Of a DNA stretch of 5,228 bases, positions 1 to 4,495 are shown piece after piece. The stretch lies in contig SXOM01000080.1 of assembly GCA_005776735.1 (NCBI GenBank), forward strand, positions 1 to 5,228, in the 5' to 3' direction. Positions within the stretch are counted from its first letter, which is position 1, and every line of letters begins with the position of its first letter. Under the pieces are notes generated by a model, which saw only the letters and a list, made by a program, of their open reading frames with translations, did no database searches and was not told the origin of the DNA. Both the position numbers and the translations under genes were made by a program. This stretch comes from Pseudomonadota bacterium. Its GTDB lineage: Bacteria > Myxococcota_A > UBA796 > SXON01.

Positions 1-670
1 ATGCGGTTGACGTCACCGACCGTGATTTCGCCCCCGCGGCGGCGGCCTCGGCGAAGTAGTAGGCGGCCTCCCGGTGGTGGCCGAGGTCGCGCGCGATGGC
101 GCCGAGCCGGTAGAGCGTCCGCGGGCGGTCCGCGCCCGCCCGCAGGAGGTGGCGCGTGTCGTCGAAGTCGGCCCAGCTCACCACCGAAGGCTCCGCCGCC
201 GACCACTGCGGGAGGCGCGGCACGTGCGAGGTGGCGGCACCCGCCCAGCGGGCATCGCGGCCGACCAGCGGCGAGATCGGCAGGGCCGACGCCGCGCACA
301 CGGTGCGGTCCAGTCGGCCGGCGAGGGCGCCCACGAGGTCGGGCGGGCCGAACGTGGCCGGGGCGTCGACGGGGCGGGCGACCGCGAACAGGCGCCACCC
401 GTCACCGGCTGGTTCCGCCACGACGGTGGTGTCGGGGTCGGCCATCTCCAGCGTCAAGAGCCAGTCGCCGGCGAGGTCCTGGGCCCGTGCGCGCGCCACT
501 CCGGTGTCCACCGTCCAGGCGACCTGGCCGTGGAGGTCGGCCCGATTGTCGTGGATCACGACGTCGGCGCGACCCCGCACCACCGACGGCAGCACGTCCA
601 CCTGCGCGCCGGGCGTGGTGTGGAGCTCCAGCGGCAGGGTGGCGGCGGCGGTGGCGAAGAACAGGAGCAT
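1..670 (-). CDS. Secreted beta-domain/TPR-like protein, 3' end missing
   Basis: This frame is open from an ATG at 670..668 to the window edge (223 codons seen), so the C-terminus is missing. The start follows the stop of the barrel gene with one base between (TGA-C-ATG) and no clear Shine-Dalgarno, so translation is probably coupled to that gene. The first residues (MLLFFATAAATLPLEL) look like a very short signal peptide without a basic N-region, suggesting export to the periplasm or outer membrane. Residues about 20-100 are rich in alternating hydrophobic residues (VDVLPSVV, ADVVIHD, WLLTLEM, WRLFAVARPV) and look like beta strands. Residues about 185-210 (YRLGAIARDLGHHREAAYYF) match the A/L/G/Y spacing of a tetratricopeptide repeat, and more repeats may follow outside the window. 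Third codon positions are nearly all G or C, supporting real coding. I do not recognise the family. Export and operon membership with fliD suggest a flagellum-associated scaffold, but this is inference. Confidence 0.72.
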   Translation of the reverse strand, partial: MLLFFATAAATLPLELHTTPGAQVDVLPSVVRGRADVVIHDNRADLHGQVAWTVDTGVARARAQDLAGDWLLTLEMADPDTTVVAEPAGDGWRLFAVARPVDAPATFGPPDLVGALAGRLDRTVCAASALPISPLVGRDARWAGAATSHVPRLPQWSAAEPSVVSWADFDDTRHLLRAGADRPRTLYRLGAIARDLGHHREAAYYFAEAAAAGAKSRSVTSTA

Positions 671-671
671 G

Positions 672-1292
672 TCAGAACCGGACGAGGACGCCCGCCCCGA
701 GACGCATGGCGGACCAGTCGAAGCCGCACGGCGCGTCCGAGCACCCCGTCGACTCGGCGGCGTCGGCGACGTCGCTCATCCGGGTTCCCACCGACGCATA
801 CACGTCCAGGCCGCGATTGGTGCGGGTGTCGGCGTAGATCGGAGGGCGGAGGGCCGAGGTGTGCCAGCGGACGCTCCCCTCGATGAGGACGCCCCACCGG
901 GCCCCCCAGTCCTCGCGGCCGGCCACGGCCTCGGGGCTGCCCTCCTCCTGCCAGGTGACCACCGTGGGGCCGAGGCCGCCGAGCAGCGTGAGCGACCCGA
1001 AGTCGGCGCGCCCCGAAACCAGCCCGGCGATCGGCAAGTACCACAACCACGACCCCGAACCGTCGGTCCGTTCACCCTCGACCCGGCGGTAGGTGACCTG
1101 GAACGAGAGCTCGACCGGAATCGTGAGCGTGACGTGCGTATGTGCCTCGATCGACAAGCTGCCACCAAGGTTCTGGTACGCATCGACGAGCCCGCCCTGC
1201 ATCACGGCCTCCCCGCTCAGCCCGGCGCCTACCGCGACCTCCCGCATCGCGAGGGGTTGGGCGAGGGCGAAGGACACGAGGCTCAGGAACAT
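672..1292 (-). CDS. Predicted outer-membrane beta-barrel protein
   Basis: The gene encodes 206 residues. I choose the ATG at 1292..1290: it is followed by a hydrophobic leader MFLSLVSFALA with an Ala-X-Ala-like site before QP, and is preceded by GAGG five bases upstream, overlapping the stop of the previous gene. The frame stays open 61 codons further up, but those residues are Arg/Pro/Ser-rich and overlap the upstream gene. The mature part has amphipathic strands separated by polar turns (LSIEAHTHVTLTIPVELSF, ADFGSLTLLGGLGPTVV, RWGVLIEGSVRWHTS, GLDVYASVGTRM) and ends in LGAGVLVRF; a terminal Phe is the usual signal for BAM-assisted barrel insertion. Size fits about eight strands. Two Cys near the end (GCSDAPCGF) could form a loop disulfide. 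It lies seven bases after the small fliS-linked gene and one base before the secreted TPR-like gene, so it is likely co-transcribed with fliD. Its precise role is unknown; a surface or ring-associated flagellar accessory is one guess. Confidence 0.72.
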   Translation of the reverse strand: MFLSLVSFALAQPLAMREVAVGAGLSGEAVMQGGLVDAYQNLGGSLSIEAHTHVTLTIPVELSFQVTYRRVEGERTDGSGSWLWYLPIAGLVSGRADFGSLTLLGGLGPTVVTWQEEGSPEAVAGREDWGARWGVLIEGSVRWHTSALRPPIYADTRTNRGLDVYASVGTRMSDVADAAESTGCSDAPCGFDWSAMRLGAGVLVRF

Positions 1293-1297
1293 GGGGA

Positions 1298-1301
1298 CCT
1301 C
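1298..1301 (-). promoter_or_regulatory. Ribosome binding site that decides the barrel gene start
   Basis: The transcript reads TTGAGGTCCCCATG. GAGG sits five bases before the ATG at 1292 and shares the TGA stop of the upstream gene. This supports the short start rather than the 61-codon upstream extension. Confidence 0.55.
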
Positions 1302-1605
1302 AAGCGCGGCGGCGGAGGGTGGCGGAGGGCTTGGCGCGGAGACAGGCCTGGGATCGGATCGCGCGCCGACGGCCGGGGACCGCGGCCTGCTCGCTGACGA
1401 GCCGCTTGCGGGCCTCGGACAGCCGCTCGAGCGTGCGGCAGACCTGGGCCTCGATCCGGCGGAGCGTGGCCGCATCGCCGTTGGCGGCCGCCATCAGCTT
1501 CTCCAGGTGCAACGCGAGCTCGGTGGGTCGCACGGGCTGGCCGTGCAGCCAGGAGTGGCTCGTGGCCTCCAGTTGCAGCAGCAGCTCGTCGACGGTGAGG
1601 CTCAT
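1300..1605 (-). CDS. Small helical protein in the fliT position of the fliDS operon
   Basis: This 101-residue protein starts inside the fliS stop (ATGA overlap at 1602..1605), with GGAGG four bases before its ATG, so its translation is coupled to fliS. Residues about 5-21 (VDELLLQLEATSHSWLH), 26-42 (RPTELALHLEKLMAAAN) and 45-73 (DAATLRRIEAQVCRTLERL onward) look like three amphipathic helices. In many bacteria the gene after fliS is fliT, a small helical export chaperone for FliD. Size, helix content and position fit a FliT/FlgN-like chaperone, but I see no diagnostic sequence match, so I give no symbol. The last 25 or so residues are an unusual basic tail with about nine Arg and one Lys and are probably disordered. 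Third codon positions stay G/C-rich through the tail, so it looks coded and not like a frameshift product. The stop at 1302..1300 provides part of the ribosome site for the barrel gene. Confidence 0.68.
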   Translation of the reverse strand: MSLTVDELLLQLEATSHSWLHGQPVRPTELALHLEKLMAAANGDAATLRRIEAQVCRTLERLSEARKRLVSEQAAVPGRRRAIRSQACLRAKPSATLRRRA

Positions 1606-2003
1606 CCGGCCTCCGCGATCGGCTCGTCATCGCTGGCGGAGGCCGCGTGTTGGAACGCCTCGTGCAGCGTGGTGCACACGCGGAGGAGCGCGTCGATCTC
1701 CTCGGCGACGCCGCTCTTGCCGACCTCTCCGATGCGGTTGAGCATCCAGCCGTAGGTCATGGCCAGGTTGCGGCTCAGCTCGGGGGCGGCGTCGGCGTCC
1801 AGCGCGTTGCTCAGCTCGATGACGATCGCCCGGACGTGGCCGAGGTCGCCGAGCCACTCGATGCGCGCCCCGCGGTGCGCGGACACCATGGCCGCGCGCG
1901 CGCGCTCCAGGCGATGGATCGCGGTCTCGAAGAGCATCACCACGATCTGCTCGTTGGGCGCGCTGGCGACGCGGTTGGTGCGGTAGGCGGCGATTCCCTT
2001 CAT
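1602..2003 (-). CDS. fliS: FliS, flagellin export chaperone
   Basis: FliS binds the C-terminal D0 helix of flagellin in the cytoplasm, prevents premature polymerisation and hands it to the FlhA export gate. The 133-residue product has family-typical length. Residues 1-40 carry the FliS signature: a Tyr near the N-terminus (AYRTNRVASA), then PNEQIVVMLFETAIHRLERA, matching the family pattern of a short Ser/Ala-rich segment followed by a 'lv.mLyd.ai..l..A' helix. Residues about 75-105 (ELSRNLAMTYGWMLNRIGEV) match the conserved 'nL..lYdyM...L' helix. Its start is ten bases after the fliD stop, and a GAGGA ribosome site (2015..2011) overlaps that stop; its own stop overlaps the start of the next gene. 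The C-terminal tail (ASASDDEPIAEAG) is acidic and probably flexible. The fliD-fliS order is common in flagellated bacteria. Confidence 0.93.
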   Translation of the reverse strand: MKGIAAYRTNRVASAPNEQIVVMLFETAIHRLERARAAMVSAHRGARIEWLGDLGHVRAIVIELSNALDADAAPELSRNLAMTYGWMLNRIGEVGKSGVAEEIDALLRVCTTLHEAFQHAASASDDEPIAEAG

Positions 2004-2013
2004 GGGTGGTTCC

Positions 2014-3366
2014 TCACTCTTCGGAGCTGGTGTCGGTGAGCAAAGCGCTGAGCTGGGAGCTCGCGTCGTTGAGCTTGGCGAGCGCCAGCTCCATCGCCGT
2101 GAACTGCTTCTTCAGCCGCTCCTCGTAGGCGTCCATGCGGTCGTCGAACTCGTCGATCTGCTCCTCGAGGTCCTCGATCTGGTCGTCGAGCGACTCACCG
2201 CGAAGCGTCAGGTAGCCCTCGTCTTCGTCGGTGTAGGCGGTGACGAGGTCCTGCAGCGCGTCCCCGAAGGTGCCCGCGTCCGCTTCGAAGAGCGCGACCA
2301 CGTCCTCGGGGCTGTCTTCCAGCGCGGCGCGGAGCGTGTCTTCATCGATCTCGATGTCGCCGTCCTGCTGGGTCTCGAACCCGATGGTCGACAACGACGT
2401 GTACAAGCCGCCGGTGTCGTACGCGGCGCCGACGACCGACTGCAACGACTGCATCAGCCCCACCACCGTCGACTCGCCGACGAACTCGCCCTTGATCTCG
2501 GCTTCGTCGTCGTAGGCGCGGTGCGTACGGATGTACTGGCGCAGCGCGTTGTAGGCGTCCACGAAGGTGGTCAGCGTCTCGACCGTCGTGTCGACGTCGG
2601 TCTCCACGGTCACCGTGACCGCAGAGGTCGTGACGTCCTCCAGGTTGAACGTGAGGCCGCTCACCACGTCGCCGACGGTGTTGTCGGCGCTGGTGACCGT
2701 GATGCCGTTCACGGTCAGCGAAGCGTCGCTGGCGGTCGAGGTCTCGGTGAAGGTGGGCACGGTGCCGGTGCCCGTGAGGCCCGACGTGTCGATCGTCAGC
2801 GTACTCGACGCGCCCGTGTCCTTGCCGGCGATGACCAGGCGATAGGGCGTGGTGGCGTCACCGGTGTCCATCACGTACGCGGTGACCCCGTCGACGTTGT
2901 CGTTGATCAGCTCCGCCACCTCTTCGAGCGATGAGTTGGTGGAGTCGATGGTCAGCGCCGTGGTCTCCCCGGCGTAGGTGATCGACAGCGTGCCTTCGGC
3001 GACGATCCCCGTCGTCTCCTTGTCGGCGAACCCATCCGACACCTCGGTCTCGGAGCTCGCCAGGGCCGTGACCTCCACCGTGTAGCGCCCCGCGAGCGCC
3101 GCCCCCAGGGCCTCGACGGTCACCGAGCCCTCGTCACTGCTGCTCGCGGTGGTGGCGCGTAGCTCGTCGGACGAGTCGATCGCCTCGAGCGCGTCTTGCA
3201 ACGCCTCGACCTGCGACACGAGCTCGTCGTACGCGTCCCGCCGGTCCTCGAGCTCCTCGAGGTCGACCTCCATCACGTCGGCCGGCGTACGCGCCGCCGC
3301 GACGAGCGTGGCGATCATCGTGTCGGTGTCGAGTCCGGAGACGATGCCGCCTACGCTGATTCCCAT
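2014..3366 (-). CDS. fliD: FliD, flagellar filament cap protein (HAP2)
   Basis: FliD forms the distal cap under which exported flagellin folds and joins the filament. The 450-residue product begins with the classic FliD N-terminus (GISVGGIVSGLDTDTMIATL), followed by a helical segment (about residues 25-75) that pairs with the C-terminal helix in domain D0/D1. The middle (about 95-270) is Thr/Val/Ser-rich beta structure, corresponding to the variable D2/D3 head. The C-terminal domain (about 270-445) ends in a charged coiled coil (LDDQIEDLEEQIDEFDDRM) and the family-typical KQFTAMELALAKLNDASSQL. There is no Cys and no Trp, Lys is rare, and Asp/Glu are strongly over-represented, giving a very acidic cap. 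It has its own sigma-28-like promoter and follows the terminator of the upstream flagellin, so it heads the operon fliD-fliS-small protein-barrel-TPR protein. GGAGG lies nine bases before the ATG. Confidence 0.96.
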   Translation of the reverse strand: MGISVGGIVSGLDTDTMIATLVAAARTPADVMEVDLEELEDRRDAYDELVSQVEALQDALEAIDSSDELRATTASSSDEGSVTVEALGAALAGRYTVEVTALASSETEVSDGFADKETTGIVAEGTLSITYAGETTALTIDSTNSSLEEVAELINDNVDGVTAYVMDTGDATTPYRLVIAGKDTGASSTLTIDTSGLTGTGTVPTFTETSTASDASLTVNGITVTSADNTVGDVVSGLTFNLEDVTTSAVTVTVETDVDTTVETLTTFVDAYNALRQYIRTHRAYDDEAEIKGEFVGESTVVGLMQSLQSVVGAAYDTGGLYTSLSTIGFETQQDGDIEIDEDTLRAALEDSPEDVVALFEADAGTFGDALQDLVTAYTDEDEGYLTLRGESLDDQIEDLEEQIDEFDDRMDAYEERLKKQFTAMELALAKLNDASSQLSALLTDTSSEE

Positions 3367-3375
3367 GGGGGCCCC

Positions 3376-3387
3376 CCTCCGCGGAGG
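3376..3387 (-). promoter_or_regulatory. Perfect palindrome containing the fliD ribosome site
   Basis: The transcript reads CCTCCGCGGAGG, a perfect 12-base inverted repeat whose right half is the GGAGG ribosome site of fliD. It can fold as a four-pair CCUC/GAGG hairpin with a CGCG loop. Directly after it comes a run of six G and five C up to the ATG (3377..3367), another possible pairing partner. Occlusion of the ribosome site by either structure is an inference. Confidence 0.45.
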
Positions 3388-3396
3388 CTGTACCTG

Positions 3397-3423
3397 TCAT
3401 CGGCACCAGACGGCGCCGCTTGA
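3397..3423 (-). promoter_or_regulatory. Sigma-28 (FliA)-type promoter of fliD operon
   Basis: The minus strand shows TCAAGCGG (3423..3416), an 11-base spacer, then GCCGATGA (3404..3397). The FliA consensus in enterobacteria is TAAAGTTT-N11-GCCGATAA: the -10 element matches at seven of eight positions, the first five bases of the -35 element at four of five, and the spacing is exact. Transcription would start roughly 7 bases downstream, leaving a leader of about 20-25 bases before the fliD ATG at 3366. It lies just below the terminator of the preceding flagellin gene. Confidence 0.8.
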
Positions 3424-3434
3424 GGAGCAACGTC

Positions 3435-3473
3435 AAAAAAGGAGGCGGCCGCGACCCGCGAGGGCGCGGCCGC
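3435..3473 (-). terminator. Intrinsic terminator after the complete flagellin gene
   Basis: The transcript has GCGGCCGCG (3473..3465) pairing perfectly with CGCGGCCGC (3453..3445). An inner CCC/GGG extends the stem around a four-base loop, with one unpaired base on the 3' side. Four bases later comes a run of six T (3440..3435). It begins 13 bases after the flagellin stop and ends 11 bases before the -35 box of the fliD promoter. Confidence 0.88.
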
Positions 3474-3486
3474 GGCTCTCCGGCAG

Positions 3487-4320
3487 CTAGCTCTGGAGGA
3501 GCTGCGTGACCGACTGGTTGAGGTTCTTGGCCTGGGCCAGCACGGCGACGCCTGCCTGCTGCATGATCTGCCACTTGGAGAGGTTCGCCGTCTCCTCCCC
3601 GAAGTCCGCGTCGCGGATCTGGCTCTCCGCCGCCTTGGTGTTCTCGGCGAAGATCTCGAGGTTGTTCAACGCGGAGTTCAGGCGGTTCTCGGCGGCGCCG
3701 AGGTCGGAGCGGTACGAGCTCACGGTGCTGATCGCGGTGTCGACGAGGCTCAGCGCGCTCGCGGCACCCGCCGCCGTGCTCAGGTCGATCGCGCCGGTGT
3801 CCACTCCGAGGGTGGTCGCGGTGAGGTCGCCGAGCGTGATGTCGACCTGGTCGTCGGTGGTGTTGTTGATGCCCACCTGCACCCCCACCGTCCCGGTCGA
3901 ACCGTCGGTGAGGTTCATGCCGTTGAACTCGGTGACGTTGGCGATGCGGTCGATTTCCGAGGCGAGCGCGGTGTACTCGTCCTGGATGTACTGGCGTTCG
4001 TTGGTGCCGAGCGTCTCCGAGGCGCTCTGCACGGCGAGCTCCCGGATGCGTCCGAGGATGTTGGTCACCTCGGAGCTCGCGCCTTCCGCGACGGCGATCA
4101 TGCTGATGCCGTCGCCGATGTTGCGCTGCGCCATCTTCGACGACGAGAACGCCACCTTCAGGTTCTCGGCGACGCCCAGGCCCGCCGCGTCGTCTGCGGC
4201 GTGCGAGATGCGCAGGCCCGACGAGATGCGCTGGAACGACTTCGACAGTTGACGACCCGTCTGACCCAGCTTGTTGAGGGCTGAGTTGGCCGCCGTGTTG
4301 GTGTTGACGGTAAGTGCCAT
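3487..4320 (-). CDS. fliC: Flagellin (filament subunit), complete, short D0/D1 form
   Basis: This 277-residue protein is the polymerising subunit of the flagellar filament. Residues 1-50 (LTVNTNTAANSALNKLGQT, then RISSGLRISHAADDAAGLGV) are the canonical N-terminal flagellin domain. Residues about 85-100 (LGRIRELAVQSASE) and 118-130 (IDRIANVTEFNG) are the conserved D1 helices. Residues about 205-277 (RLNSALNNLEIFAEN, SQIRDADFGEETANLSK, LAQAKNLNQSVTQLL) are the C-terminal D1/D0 helices, which FliS would bind. Only about 70 residues (beta hairpin plus a short linker) separate the conserved halves, so the surface domains D2/D3 of enteric flagellin are absent. Trp250 (SKWQIMQQAG) sits where related flagellins usually have a small or polar residue. 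AAGGAG (4332..4327) lies six bases before the ATG. It is about three-quarters identical to the neighbouring flagellin and has its own promoter and terminator. The symbol is generic; fliC, flaA or flaB would depend on local convention. Confidence 0.96.
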   Translation of the reverse strand: MALTVNTNTAANSALNKLGQTGRQLSKSFQRISSGLRISHAADDAAGLGVAENLKVAFSSSKMAQRNIGDGISMIAVAEGASSEVTNILGRIRELAVQSASETLGTNERQYIQDEYTALASEIDRIANVTEFNGMNLTDGSTGTVGVQVGINNTTDDQVDITLGDLTATTLGVDTGAIDLSTAAGAASALSLVDTAISTVSSYRSDLGAAENRLNSALNNLEIFAENTKAAESQIRDADFGEETANLSKWQIMQQAGVAVLAQAKNLNQSVTQLLQS

Positions 4321-4326
4321 CCTTCA

Positions 4327-4332
4327 CTCCTT
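4327..4332 (-). promoter_or_regulatory. Strong ribosome binding site of flagellin, with GGA motifs
   Basis: The leader ends CAAGGAGTGAAGGATG: a near-consensus AAGGAG six bases from the start, with a second AAGGA touching the ATG. This fits high-level flagellin synthesis. Two A-N-GGA motifs around the ribosome site also resemble CsrA sites, but no CsrA or FliW gene is in the window. Confidence 0.6.
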
Positions 4333-4363
4333 GCCACCCCGGCGGGGGGCCGATTTTCGAGCC

Positions 4364-4379
4364 ACGATGACTCGATGAC
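4364..4379 (-). repeat. Tandem 8-base repeat in the flagellin leader
   Basis: The transcript reads GTCATCGA then GTCATCGT directly after it, a tandem repeat differing only in the last base. It sits just downstream of the predicted transcription start. A weak five-pair stem (TCGAG/CTCGA) with a nine-base loop overlaps it. Function unknown; it may be chance. Confidence 0.4.
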
Positions 4380-4382
4380 CTC

Positions 4383-4409
4383 CGTTCGGCCAGGGTGAGG
4401 AATGCTTGA
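4383..4409 (-). promoter_or_regulatory. Sigma-28 (FliA)-type promoter of the complete flagellin gene
   Basis: The minus strand shows TCAAGCAT (4409..4402), an 11-base spacer, then GCCGAACG (4390..4383). Compared with TAAAGTTT-N11-GCCGATAA, the -10 core GCCGA and most of the -35 core are kept, and the spacing is exact. It shares TCAAG-N14-GCCGA with the promoter found before fliD. It lies between the terminator of the upstream flagellin and this gene, and predicts a leader of about 55 bases. Confidence 0.77.
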
Positions 4410-4432
4410 GCGGAAAGTAGGTTCGCCGATCG

Positions 4433-4474
4433 AAAAAGGCGGGACCCGGCGTCCGTTGCTGTGGACGCCGGGTC
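4433..4474 (-). terminator. Intrinsic terminator after the upstream flagellin gene
   Basis: The transcript has GACCCGGCGTCC (4474..4463) pairing perfectly over 12 bases with GGACGCCGGGTC (4454..4443) around an eight-base loop. CCGCC and a run of five T (4437..4433) follow. It starts 21 bases after the stop of the upstream flagellin and separates it from the sigma-28-type promoter of the next gene. Confidence 0.9.
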
Positions 4475-4495
4475 GCTTCTGCGGTCGATCCCGGC

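Noticed and set aside
1..1397. Long plus-strand open frames at 1..837, 74..886 and 156..1397
   Set aside because: Their products are Arg/Pro/Gly/Ala-rich with no recognisable domains and lie opposite minus-strand genes with G/C-rich third positions; they are GC-driven antisense shadows.
1293..1475. 61-codon N-terminal extension of the barrel protein in the same frame
   Set aside because: The extension is low-complexity Arg/Pro/Ser, overlaps the small fliS-linked gene, and would hide a leader peptide that has its own ribosome site.
2002..2934. Plus-strand 310-codon frame opposite fliD
   Set aside because: Repetitive Val/Gly/Arg/Asp composition is the reverse complement of fliD; no ribosome site or domain, and fliD is unambiguous.
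3376..3387. CCTCCGCGGAGG as a transcription terminator or operator
   Set aside because: No T run follows it, and it lies between the promoter and the fliD start with the ribosome site as its right half, so a translational role is more likely than termination.
3134..4327. Minus-strand 397-codon frame across flagellin, terminator and fliD start
   Set aside because: It is a +1 shadow rich in Arg/His/Pro that reads through a strong terminator and overlaps two certain genes.
4321..4495. Possible small gene or RNA in the gap between the flagellins
   Set aside because: The gap is accounted for by a terminator, a sigma-28-type promoter and the flagellin leader; no convincing short coding frame was seen.
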